Assembly: GCA_003194525.1 (NCBI GenBank)
Contig: NBIV01000005.1
Span: forward strand, 62,001-126,000
Direction of reading: 5' to 3'
Source of the DNA: Gracilariopsis chorda
Taxonomy: Eukaryota; Rhodophyta; Florideophyceae; Gracilariales; Gracilariaceae
Length of the DNA stretch: 64,000 nucleotides
Shown here piece by piece: positions 53,801 through 64,000 of this stretch. The notes under the pieces were generated by a model. That model worked only from the letters and a program-made list of their open reading frames with translations, searched no databases and was not told the DNA's origin. Numbering within the stretch: the first letter of the stretch is position 1; each line of letters opens with the position of its first letter. A program made the position numbers and the translations under genes.

Positions 53801-56445
53801 ATGCAAGCCCCAGGCACTTCAATCCAAAGATGTGCTCCGAGTTCTTCTCCAAGTCCTTCATGCAGTCATTGGCGTACTGGTTGTAAACCTTTGCAATCAG
53901 ATCTGGTCGGTCAAACTGTCGAGGCCGGTTACTCTGAGCCGTAAATGCGCTCCGATTGCTGGTAACCATACCAAGGCGCTGGATGTCCTCTCTCCAGATG
54001 TTCATGGTGATTGTAATGAAAAGAAAAGGCGGTCCTCTCTGCGCTACGATTCCCTGTACATCCATGCGCTTGTTCTTCCAGTAAGCTGCTGAGTTGACCG
54101 AGTCATCGGACACATAATATGCGTCCCATTTGTGCGAACTGTGATGGTGACACATGAGCTGTTTGCTGTTGTGCTTGCTGGATCTCTTGCTCTTGTACAA
54201 AACTTGCCTGTTGTTCTCTCTCCAGGAAACTTAGTTGCATTTCCTCAATGTTTGTGCGAGTGTGGAGCATCCACATCTGCATCAACGGTCCACTGTTGAG
54301 GAGGTTGTTGTCTGAGTACAAATGTCGCTTCGCGTTCTGAGCACAGGTTAGCTTTCGGAGCTTCCACTCGTTGACGCTGAGACCTGAGCTTTGCTGTGTG
54401 GAGTTCCTTGCATCCAGAAACAGACCGATGTCAAAAGGTTCGTGCTGATCGCCGTACGGGTAGAGAAGAGGGAAAGTGCCCTTCTCTGCAAGTTTGAATG
54501 CCGGTTTTAGAAGTCGGTACCGCACTTGCGCATTATTTGCGGCATTCGCAGTCGCCCCTGCTCCAGCAGCAGCAGCACTCCTCACTGCAGCGTGCTCATC
54601 GGTTACGGTTCCTTCTACCAAGCGCGGTACCTGAGACTCCACTCGGTACAGGCCAGTCGGATCAACCACGAGTGTTCTCAGCATGGTTGGCCCCCCACCC
54701 GGAACATCTTCAGGGAGAGGGCCAGCACCTGCATGAGGAGTACTGACTGTAGCACTTCGGGCTCCTTCGTATCCACGTACGACTACTCCTTGTTCTGCTG
54801 CTTGCACGCTGATATCCACGGCGGTATCTGCATTTTCTTGTTGTTGTTGCTTGTTAAGCATGGATCGGTAACGTTTGCGCACCACATCTGGCTTCGGCTG
54901 GATCACATCATACAACTTTGGTAGGATGTCTCTTACGTTGATTTCTTGAATGAACGCACCCAAATTGGCACGTGCATAGTAAGAAGGATCCAGGGAAGGC
55001 GTACCAGTACCCCACAGAATGCTGTAATGCGTGTTGTTCTGGTTCTGCGTGGGCAGAGCGAGAGCTGCGTTGCCCTCAAGTCTGAGAAAGGAGGGACCGC
55101 CTCCCGTCACATACGACATGTCCATGAACGCTTGCGTCGTCGGAAAGAGCGTATTCAAGTTGAGGAAATGGCTGTGAAAGGCTCTCAGGCTATAAAAACT
55201 GCAAACCAACTCGCTGCTATGCCTTCTGCGGAACGTGACGCCCCATCCTGACATTCTTTTCATTCCACATCACACTCAATTGCTCTCTTTGCCAAGAAAA
55301 ACGCATCCACAGAACTTGCAGCAATGAATTCTCAATCTCCAGTCCGCGTACGTGCAGGAGGAGAGCGTGTGTGCGTGCTCGCCGCATCTTCCGCATCGCC
55401 TTTGACCCGCAGTGGAAAGCGTCTCAAACTCTGGAATGCTTGCACGGATGGCTGGATCATTCCAAGCTTCATCTGCCAAGGTATCCCACGCTTAGTACAC
55501 GGGATAGAGTCCTCGATCAGGACGTCCAGCACACTGCATTATCGTTGTAGCAAGCTGCTGGTGTGGATGCTCCGGCTGCTGCAGCTGCTGCTGCGGTGGG
55601 TGTAAGGGAGCAGGAGTGATCTTATCCTCTTCAACTTCCATGGGAACTGGCATCTGCTCTTCTTGTTGTTAGGCTTGTGGCAGCGCAGGCTGCGGCAGCG
55701 GGTGTGAGGGAGCCGGGGTGATCTCATCCTCTTCCACTCACATCGGATTTGGTATCTGTTGTTCTTCTTCAACTTGCGGTAGAGAAGACTGCTGCTGCGG
55801 CTGTGAGGGAGGAGGATAGATCTCGCCCTCCTCCACTTCCATTGGAGTGGGCATCTGTTCTTCTTCTTCAAATTGCGGCAGAGAATGCGGCTCTGTCTCC
55901 ATGGTTGTATTGCCCTCATCATTGACAGCAGGCGCAGGAATTGGTGGGAGAGATGGAGGCATAGGAGATGAAGTCGGTCGTGATGTGGGCCTGGAACGAC
56001 TTGCCCCACCGACGCACGTGGGTGCAGGAGTAATTTCGTCCTCTTCCACAGCCGGAACAATGGGTCCTTGCACATGCACTCCGCTCTCATTTACTAGCAT
56101 CTCATCTGGAGCGGGAGGAACTGGCAATCGTCGAGGTCGTCCAGCTCCTGGCCTTCCTCCGCCTGAGTTCACCCTGGCCCCTCCCGACTTTGCTCTGGCG
56201 CCACCAGAACTCGCTCTAGGTCCTCCCGATTTGGCTCTCGCGCCTCCAGAATTTGCCCTGGCACCTCCCGAATTTGCCCAAGCACCTCCGGAATTCGCTC
56301 TGGCACATGCGGAATATGCTCTGGCACCTCCCGAATTTGCTCTGGCTCCTCCAGAATTTGCTCTGGCTCCTCCAGAGCTCAGTCTGGCTCCTCCAGAGTT
56401 CGGTCTGGTCCCACCGGAGTTTGGACGTGGACCCCCTCGCGTCAT
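50887..56445 (-). pseudogene. Helitron-3 Rep-helicase with heptad-repeat N-terminus
   Basis: The ATG at 56445 opens about 15 copies of a seven-residue unit NSGGARA, then an AT-hook-like GRPGAGRPRRLP, then Glu/Pro/Gln repeats. A Cys-rich segment CGRCGEHAHTLSSC follows near 55390. Rep part: FLFITITMNIWRED (about 54025), RNVPLHHMLVWLE (about 53760; first His of H-x-H replaced by Leu), VAYLMKYAFKQPK (about 53400). Helicase: FFVQGSAGTGKTYVLN, LLVLDEASMLS, IVLSGDYSQL, LAFAATVHKGQGKRL, QLYVALSRVQ, stop at 50887. Stops occur at 55738, about 55670, 55493, 55276, 52998, 52942, 52572, 52080 and about 51750, and frameshifts near 54110 and 51895. It is related to Helitron-2 along its whole length and is inactive. 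Confidence 0.9.
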
Positions 56446-57029
56446 TTCAATTTACCAAAAAAAAACAATTCTATTTTCTTAAACCGGTAAAATATTTGCC
56501 AGAGTTCCAGAATAATTTCCAATATAAAAAAATTTGAAAGTGAAAAATGGTTGCAGTTTGTTGCGTTGCACCCACCGGGCCTAGTTGCATGAGCAATTAA
56601 AAAAATTGCTGCAAGACATATTTACCCGATGCAGTCGTACGCAGCACAGGGACTCCCGACACACTCCTGTTGGATTATGACAGGCTGAGTGTGCCCAGCC
56701 GGTTTTCAAGCCGTTTGATGTTTAACCCGCGTCCGGTTGTAAGTATTGGTCTGCCTTTACTCACACACCGAAGTGTGCTTTCCGGCCCCAAGAGTTACGA
56801 CACGGCGGCCGCCCCGGACCCTGCACAGCAAGCTAGTATTAGGTTTAGTAAACCCTCAGACTTCCTGATCGCCGTCAAACGACCAGTAGACCACAGAGGA
56901 GCACCTGACCTTTCTCAGATCTGTGGTACTTAGTGGGTTACTCTTGTGGCGACCTGCACACGAGCTCGGCCTTGCCTAGGTCCCAGGCGAGCAAACAGTG
57001 CCCAAAGTAGCAAAAGGTTACGACACTGC
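56446..57029. other. Upstream region of Helitron-3, no gene recognised
   Basis: Contains an A-rich stretch and an 87-codon ORF (56670-56933, plus) without known domain. The Helitron 5' end should lie here but is not identified. Confidence 0.4.
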
Positions 57030-57900
57030 GCTCTGGCCAGCCTGAAATGGGATCCAAAATAGTGGTTAGGGTCAGCAAGCGAGATGCTTTTTGCAGTGTG
57101 CCAGTGCAGTATATATGCTTTGTGCATTGTGTGGCCCTGGCGCAGTGCAAAGAGGCAGCCACGTGTCGAGCAAGCCAACTACTGCTGAGTGGCTGGCACT
57201 ACAGCCATTTACTGTAGTGCCAGCCACTGAGCAGCAGCGGCAGTCAACATGCAGCAGCATGCAGCAGCAGCCAATAAGCTGTACGCTTTGCTGCTGCTGC
57301 TGCTGCTGCTGCTGAGTTTTTTGATTGGCGGGGAGGCGTGAAAATTGCATGCGGTGAAGGGGGCGTGCAAGGGGATTTTTTGGCGCAACGCCTCCCGTCA
57401 ATCAACAACACCCCCCTCATATATGTGTAAATCATTACAAGTGGAAACGGCCTTCGGCCGTGGGCGGCGCTGCGCGCCTCGTTGGTTTTGTAGCTTTGTG
57501 TATTTAGTAGCGTTTGGAGGCTCTCCGAGCACTTTACTGGCTTGCGCTCGCAATAGCGCTCGTAGAACCACGGAGCGCCGCGGCGCCGAGAGTATGTGGA
57601 GCCGTACCGGTTTGTGTTTAGGTGCTAAGATTGACTGCAGTGCCAGCTAATGATGAGAAAGCGCGACACGTTGCTTTTTGTAACTGGGTGGCACGGCAGT
57701 CATTATAGGACTGCCAGCCAGTAAGCATGAAGCTTTGCTGCTGCTGCTGAATGTTTTAAGTGGTAGGGAGGCGTTGCGCCAAATGGCAGTTTTGCAAGCG
57801 CGTAGAGGGGCATACAGGGCGGTTTATTGGCGCACCGCCTCCCGTTAATCAACAACAGCCCCCTCATACATGTGTAAATCATTAAGAGCGGGGTGTTGAG
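57030..57900. repeat. Array of ~470-bp units, right block
   Basis: Same unit family as 48878-50790: a partial unit of the second type (CTG run at about 57290-57315, then the GGGGAGGCGT/ACGCCTCCC inverted repeat), and a full unit beginning with the CGGCCTTCGGCCG hairpin at 57448-57460. Because blocks of the same array lie on both sides of Helitron-3, that Helitron most likely sits inside the array or shares its termini. Confidence 0.88.
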
Positions 57901-57910
57901 ATTACGTATT

Positions 57911-57961
57911 TTTAAGGGGTACGAAGGTCGTTGTCGCACAAATCCTTAGTTAGGTTAGACA
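57911..57961. repeat. Dispersed 50-bp motif (third copy)
   Basis: AAGGTCGTTGTCGCACAAAT followed by CCTTAGTTAGGTTAGACA. Close copies lie at 31279-31315 and, more diverged, at 48836-48875. In the other two places it directly precedes the GC-rich hairpins (plus-strand view). Confidence 0.85.
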
Positions 57962-58664
57962 CCTTAGAGCATCTCCACCCATATCACAAACTCCAAACCT
58001 ACAAAGATTTGAGACGAGATATGTGGACAGCAGAAAGTGCGAATTGCACACTCGGTCGCTTTTTTAAAGTTTCTATCTTCAAATTATGTGTAAGCCTGAT
58101 TCGAATAAACCACTGAATAAATTCTCAAATTCTATTTGCATTGTAATTGATGAAGTTGCAATGCCACTCTCCAATCCACAGCCTCACACTATCTTTCGGA
58201 GGGTTCGGAGAATCTACTTAAAGACGCATATTCCATTGAAACAGCCAATCAGAGCACGATAACCTCAGATAGCAAGGCGCACAGAACAGTCAAAATGCCA
58301 GAAATTTCTGAGGTTTCACAACCCACCAATCACATGCCAATAACCTCAAAAAAACACAGAATTTTCTTTCAAACTGTATATCCTTCAAAATTGTCCATTA
58401 ATTTTGCCGCATTCAAGAACAGGCGCTACTTGCTACATGAACACCATTGACGCCAAACATAGCGTTTGAAACTATCCGAAAATTTGCAAATGCATCATGT
58501 AGAGACCAGCATGCGAAAATATTTTGACAGCTGCAATCACACCCACTTTCATGATGGTCGATCTCTGCAAACCAAAACCATTTCAACAATTTGTTCTCAT
58601 TTAATCAGACAGCAAAAATTTTGAACGTCAGAACAGTGATAAGCATGGAACTCCGTCCAAACTG
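57962..58664. other. No gene recognised
   Basis: AT-rich spacer with short ORFs only. Confidence 0.4.
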
Positions 58665-58845
58665 CTAGTGTCTATCGGACCGGTGCGCTGACCTCATATG
58701 AGGTCAGCGCAACGGCACGCAAAATTAAAAAAAAAATTGAAATCTGATCCGCATGGCCCCACATTTCAAATTTTGAACTTGAAACATGGCCTACCGGGTG
58801 GTCTTTTCAACTATAAGTACTTGTAGAAGACGACCACTGAGCCAT

Positions 58846-58905
58846 AACAGCAGCTCATTGGTCGTCAGGTCACATGCGAGCAGGAAAACATGAGTTCGAA
58901 CCTCG
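58846..58905 (+). other. tRNA-like segment (possible SINE head), weak
   Basis: CAGCTCATTGGTCG resembles a Pol III A box, and GAGTTCGAACCTC, about 40 bases later, a B box. A T-arm ATGAG/CTCGC around TTCGAAC has four of five pairs. No anticodon arm fits between them. It lies in the non-coding left part of the piggyBac element. Confidence 0.2.
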
Positions 58906-59188
58906 CTGAGTTTCATAAAACTCCAAAACTCCTTCGGGAGCTCGACTAATTCTAAATATCTTTAAACTCTCAGAACGCTTATAACACCCACTTGAACAGC
59001 AGAAAGAATACGGTGACATCTGTTAAAGGGGCAGTTTCGTAATAGAGTTTAAATAATCTAGCAAGTCTAAATAACGCGGATTGAATTAGTAGGGGCTAAA
59101 GGTAAAATGAACTTATTGTAAACTTTTGCATTTAAACATAGATTTTTAATATAAAAAACGAAGGTTGACAAGGTTGTGGACATCCTCG

Positions 59189-61291
59189 TCAGCTTCTGAA
59201 CTTCATTATACCGTGACACTCTTCAATGTGTTTCATAAAACAATCTCTATTAGTACCAGTGTGACATAAAAACACTTCTTTTTCCTTTCTGATATAGCAC
59301 CCAGAACATAAAAACTTGGACTTTGTATTACCTTTGCAGAAACTGCATCGTCCTTGATATAAAGCTTTTGTAATCTTGCCATCCTTGTTTTTTCTCCTTC
59401 TATTCGTCTGCATTAAATGCAAGCCAGTGCCTGCAAACATTGGCTTCTCATGATCATTTTCACATTCTTGCTCATCTCTGCTCATTAGACCTGTGGTATC
59501 CCATGTATTCTCAATTAGTTCATCAGCCAACTGGCAATAGAAGTGGTGCGGACTTTTCACGTTTCGGGTTCCATTTGCGGCTTTGTACAACTTCCAGGCG
59601 TCCACAATACAAATCGATAAAAGAGAGCAGTTCACTCGAAATGACCACTCTTTCACTTCAATTTTCTTCTCCAGATTCAGATCATCTTGTCTGCATCTGT
59701 TATGGCGATCGACCATTGAACAGTTTTTGTAATACTCTTCACACACTTCGGGAATTGCGACCTCCATTTCCACTTTCTTAGAAATATTTCCCTCCCGTCT
59801 CCACCTTTCTCGAATAATAGGACAGCCAGGACTAACCGTGCCAGAGGTTGATACGAAATACCTTCTTTCTCTGTCCATCCACATTACAGCCATTATATCA
59901 TTATTGATAATGCTTCCTTTCGATAGCATAGATACAAAATCTCCCCTGTCTGATAAAGTAGTTTCGGAGAGATGTGTCATCGGCTATTCACGTGTAGCAT
60001 TTTTGACAACTCCAGTAAACCTTAAACCTTTTTCCAGTAATGCTTTCGCTGTACTAACAGACGCAAAAAAGGAATCCGCACATACCAACCGTCCTGATCC
60101 AAACCATGGTTGCACTAAGCGAAGTAAAACTGCCGTTCCATGGGCGTTATCAGAATCAAAAACTTGTTCCGGAATATTTGCACCCATATTGAGCTCAATG
60201 TTCAGCATTATGCCACTTCGTGCACAACATACGGCCTTCATTTCAAGACCATTTTCCGGCTTTCTGTCTAATGCCGTATAGTGCGGAAGCCCGACATCAA
60301 TCCAATTACCGCCTAATCCGTACCATCGTGACATTCCTTCGTCAACACATAAGGCATGTGATGGCGTGACAAAAGACCGACGATGGTCATTGATTGCCTT
60401 CACAAAATCTGTTACGAAGGACCAACGCGCGATTCCCTGCTCTTCAGTCACACCATTTCCGCTGAAGCATATTGAACTTCTAAGCATTTCAAATCTGTTC
60501 CGTGACATCGCAAGACCAATATTTGGCTGAGGAATAAACTTAGAAAAAGGCTCGAGGCTCCAAAGATCCCGTCTGTTAGAGAACTCAATGCGAGTCATGA
60601 GGATAAGAATTTCAAAGAATTTGAGCAATTCTCCCCCTGAAGTCCTCCGAACGTCTTTGCTTTCTAACCGAACATTTGTTCTGTTCACTATGAACTGCAA
60701 ATGCTGCATAGGGAACATCCAAAGAAAGAAATCTAATGCACTCATGTTTGGAGGAACGTGACGCGGTGAGATAAAATCTCCAGCTGGGCCAACCACTTTC
60801 CACTGATGCATTTGCATACAACCATTCAGAGGACTCAACGTCGTACAGGTTTCCCACACACGACCGTGAATCACAGTTGATTGGACAGGTGCATTTTCGC
60901 TTAATAAACTTGTTTGCGGCTGCAAAACTTGCATCTGAGATGGTGTGACAAGAGCATCTTCCTCGATATTTTGCGTATTAATGGGTTCAACCTCGGTAAT
61001 AGGCTCTTCTGCAGCATTCACGGCTTCGTCAACACTGGTACCTAGCTTGACACTAGATAGAGGTAGAGTTACTTCTTTTTCTCGGTTCGGTAGACGAAAC
61101 TTCACAGTCAGAAAAGTGAGATTTCGATTGTTGATCTTACGTATGTCAACATTGAGGACAGAACCGTGTACCGTTGTTGACTTCCATAGAGATCCGTAAT
61201 AACGTTTGCATTCAGCGTCATTTGTAACCAGACGAGCACGACTGTTGACAGTTGTTCCAACAGTTCTGCGAAGATCTGTGGACGGGGCCAT
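59189..61291 (-). pseudogene. piggyBac-type transposase with a single in-frame amber codon
   Basis: The ATG at 61291 opens 435 codons to a TAG at 59984-59986; the same frame continues with PMTHLSETTL to the stop at 59189, 700 codons in all. Catalytic Asp candidates are present in family contexts: CVDEGMSRWYG (first), LVCADSFFASVSTAKAL (second) and IMAVMWMDRERRYFVST (third). After the catalytic core come the insertion-like VDRHNRCRQDD block and a C-terminal Cys-rich zinc domain (CSFCKG, LCSGC, CHTGTNRDC, HIEEC). In the family the residue at the stop, between ATR and PM, is usually aromatic, so Tyr to TAG by one base change is the simple explanation. Otherwise the gene is intact, which suggests recent death. 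Confidence 0.92.
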
Positions 61292-61519
61292 TGTGTACGA
61301 ATGTTGTTGACGATAGTGCTTGATGTGACAGCTACGACTGTTGGTGATGTGTTGTGGACATGGTTCAGCGCTGCCGGCGTAGAAGACATGATGAGAAGAT
61401 CAAAGCGAAAAAGTTTTTGGAAAAGTTTTAAGGTTTTGATAAAGTTCTAGAGTAATTAAGATTGACCTCATATGAGGTCATTTGACCTCATATGAGGTCG
61501 CTGGTCAGATAGACACTAG

Positions 61520-63254
61520 AGCTTGCAATGTATTAAAAACATTTTGTCTTGAAGTACAAAACAACATTTCTCTAAAACTTTTGGAAAGAAAGGTGCTTGC
61601 CAAAAAAAGGTACAAATTGAAATCTTACTTGTTGTTAATTCTTCGAAATTAACGGCCAGGAGATCGGGTGAGAAGATTTGGTGAGAGCACACAGAAAGAA
61701 AATAAGTTTTGCAATATTCTAAGTAGTGCTAATTTTACGGAGCTTATACCGAAAGCAGAAGATACTTTTCGTCATAGAGATGCCGGGGTTCGACTGAAGA
61801 GCATGGCTTCGATATTTTGTAAGAAATCCAAAACGATACTCTCGGATGAATAGTATAGCAATCTTTCTCGTAGTTTCCCATTGAAGCAGAAACATGCTAC
61901 TGGGGTCTACTACTCATGGATAGAATCGTAGGTGAAGATGGCTATGAACAAAGGTAGGTGAAAGTTGGGGATAGCCTACATTTCCAGTTTCTGATGAATA
62001 TCAAGAGGTTCTTTGCAGGGGTAATTGACAAGTTTTTCCGTCCAAAAAGCAGGAACGTAAGGAAATACGATCAAATGAACTACATTATGGATATATTATG
62101 ATACGAGCCGCACAACTATTCGTAACGCTATGAGGCTTACGTCATATCCGCCAACTTTGAATGCGCTACATGGCAAATTTGCTTACCAAATCTCAGTTAC
62201 GGCGAGTATGATGGTGGTGCAGCAGCACAGTACAGGTGGGGGTGCGTTGAGACGAGAATATGCAGCGTATTTGGTGCTATACTTGGCAACGGAGTTATGC
62301 CATTAACGGAATTTCATGTTGACGAATATGTGCTGATGAACAGACCCACGCTTTACACGGATTTTGAAAAGCTTAGTAAACCGTCACAGATCTATACTTC
62401 GGCACCCCAAAGACACTAAGAGCTCATGGAAAGAATATAAGTAGGCCATTTCAAAAACTACTTTCGTAGAGAAAGAGGATAGTACGCTCGAGACGGGTGA
62501 GGTTCCGAGACGCAGAGATGGTTATGAAAGGGCTGCTTGAAGCGTTTATGCGTTCTGTGGTGTCGAAACGTCCGGTGATTCAGCCACTAGAACATGCGCA
62601 ACTAGACTCAAAGCAGCTGGATTCTCATGGGACAAAGCTACAATCGTGGATCCAGCGCAGTGCTTACAAAATGAGAAAACCGATGTCGAGGACTTTCCTA
62701 GTTTGCTCTATGACATCATGAAGGACTGGAATGCATAAGGTCTGCACTACTGCAGGTCAGACGCACATAAGCGAAATAAACACTACTTATCATTGAGAAT
62801 GAGAAGTCTAAAGTACATAGAACCATTGAAATGTAAGGCTGTGCTCACAGCAAAGCTGAAGGTGGACTAGAACGCTTGGGACGTGATGCTCAAGCTAAAC
62901 CACAACTACGAGTCTGGGGTTCTAACGGAAAAGGATAGAGCTAAGCGCGTCCCATCAGCTTGTAGTTCCATTTCGTTTCACGTACCTCATTGTAAGAGAA
63001 CTGAGCTAGCCCACGTACTTTCATTGCATGCTCAAAGTGACAGCATGGACTTTTTTGGTGATACATGTCATGCAACACTGGTTTCTAGTGTGACAAATTT
63101 TTCCCTCCGTAGAGCTTAATATGATCGGAGATGGCAGAGGTAAACAGCAATACCAGAGGAAGTATGGGGAGGTATATTCTGCTGCTACATGCTCACCTAT
63201 TATAGAAGCGCGGAATAAGAATTAGGGACGAAAGAGTGAGTTTGGTGTGGTTGC
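61520..63254. other. No gene recognised; decayed coding debris likely
   Basis: Plus-strand fragments such as VFGAILGNGVMPLTEFHVDE (about 62258-62320), LKAAGFSWDKATIVDPAQ (about 62600-62660) and the ORF 62497-62721 look protein-derived but are in different frames and too short to assign. They may belong to one decayed transposase or to the broken ORF to the right. Confidence 0.4.
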
Positions 63255-64000
63255 TGGGGCGTTGCGGTCAGTAAGATTTGAGCAAGATTTTCTGAAATAG
63301 AGTTTGAACACTTGGAAGATGAGAACTTGGATGCAAGGGAAGAACTGCAAATCAACAATTGTGAAGCACATTTGATTGCGGCTCTTGAGGTGGTTAATGA
63401 TGTTGAGGTTCCGTCGAACGAACAGATAGACGTGGATACTACATTCAAAGGCACCAAAGAAGAAGGTTTCCAACATGCGCAAATGATTGCCACTTTGAAG
63501 ACATTCATTGAAGCGCTGGGGGCAAATTTGCCTAGACAAGAAGTACTCAAGCAGCTGAAGTTCATTAGCGAGGGCATGGGGTACAAAATATTAGTAATGG
63601 ACTCCGAATATCATTAACGAAGTGAACAGCAAGCTATTGACGAGTATAAGAGAGTACTGAAGCCTGCACGTTTGAGGTGTTCAAAGGTGGATGGGATGGA
63701 AGGGTGTACGTTTATGATGATTTTCAAGACAGTAGACATGCGGTATAGTGTACAAAGTGAAAAACTTGTTACAGATAATGAAACTAGATGGTGATGTACT
63801 TACGATACACCTAGAGCATCCCACTGGCCCGAGCCAGAGAAGACCGGTTTACGAACTTTCTTACCGTTTGAAACTGTCCAGGAGGCCAAGAGGATGCACA
63901 ACACGCTTCAAATGGGGTACAAAGATGTTTTGCAGTATCTGCAAGACATATATCATATGGAAAGTGACGGGGAGAGCCTGAGACAGCACTCGACGTACAT
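63255..64000 (+). pseudogene. Unidentified broken ORF running off the right edge
   Basis: One plus-strand frame can be read from about 63267 to the window end with only two stops, TAA at 63615-63617 and TGA at 63792-63794. Segments: EDENLDAREELQINNCEAHL, MIATLKTFIEALGANLPRQE, then RSEQQAIDEYKRVLKPARL, then RTFLPFETVQEAKRMHNTLQ. The regular Glu/Lys/Leu composition and length suggest real former coding sequence, probably helical. I do not recognise the family. Confidence 0.4.

Larger units (their letters stand above)
58665..61519 (-). mobile_element. piggyBac-type element with palindromic ends
   Basis: Both ends read CTAGTGTCTATC-x-GACC inward (58665 and, inverted, 61519). Just inside lies the 16-bp palindrome GACCTCATATGAGGTC: once on the left, within a perfect 26-bp palindrome at 58685-58710, and twice on the right (61464-61479, 61484-61499). 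Between them lies one gene, the transposase (59189-61291, minus). If the outer CTAG is a target duplication, the element is 58669-61515 with 13-bp inverted repeats TGTCTATC-x-GACC and a CTAG target instead of the usual TTAA. CTAG could instead belong to the repeats. Confidence 0.85.

Noticed and set aside
53001-53801. 266-codon plus-strand ORF
   Set aside because: Antisense shadow of the Rep domain of Helitron-3.
55847-56482. 211-codon plus-strand ORF with repeated APPEFAL units
   Set aside because: It is the opposite strand of the 21-bp repeat coding the NSGGARA heptads of Helitron-3, which joins in frame to the Rep protein.

Overview
This is eukaryotic nuclear DNA, very probably from a red alga. 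I judge a florideophyte of the Chondrus type most likely, but no species-level marker is visible. The reasons are: a PSTAIRE cyclin-dependent kinase with one 102-bp GT-AG intron; a Pol III tRNA-Cys gene carrying an insertion in its D-loop (disrupted tRNA genes with D-arm introns are known from red algae); and a landscape of nested Ty3/Gypsy, Helitron, piggyBac and PIF/Harbinger elements around very few host genes. Only three host loci are well supported: the tRNA-Cys (21824-21907, minus), a single-exon 1046-codon gene (22250-25390, plus) and the CDKA-type kinase (28863-29891, minus).

Layout, left to right. 1-71: tail of a Harbinger-type transposase. 2330-7363: old minus-strand Gypsy relic (here Gypsy-3) with a younger solo LTR inside it (4379-5211, target duplication CTTGT). 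8304-13810: a second, unrelated Gypsy element on the minus strand (Gypsy-1) with a 403-bp LTR pair. 15081-19343: Helitron-1 Rep-helicase, one reading frame broken only by stop codons, with a divergent small gene at 19360-19797. 21.8-30 kb: host island with tRNA, the 1046-codon gene, a 260-bp inverted repeat around 25.5-27.8 kb, a 224-bp Tourist-like MITE, and CDKA. 30831-31085: four tandem hairpins. 31310-47663: Helitron-2 (minus), whose helicase gene is split by a full-length plus-strand Gypsy retrotransposon (Gypsy-2, 32050-43478, target duplication AAATA). 48.0-48.8 kb: short tandem repeats and a broken small gene. 48878-50790 and 57030-57900: an array of units of about 470 bp with Helitron-terminus-like hairpins, flanking Helitron-3 (50887-56445, minus). 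58665-61519: a piggyBac-type element with palindromic termini. 63255-64000: an unidentified broken ORF running off the right edge.

How the parts relate. Gypsy-2, the solo LTR and Gypsy-3 belong to one retrotransposon lineage at three ages. Gypsy-2 carries gag, protease, RT, RNase H, integrase, the remains of a chromodomain and, unusually, an intact 518-codon ORF on the opposite strand before its 3' LTR. Helitron-2 and Helitron-3 are related to each other; Helitron-1 is a different lineage. Most element genes are inactivated by single in-frame stops while the frame is otherwise kept. The most unusual signals are the antisense ORF of Gypsy-2, the D-loop insertion in the tRNA, the tandem hairpin array, the array of Helitron-like termini, and the piggyBac ends, which fit a CTAG rather than a TTAA target. 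Translations and alignments were made by eye within the window.
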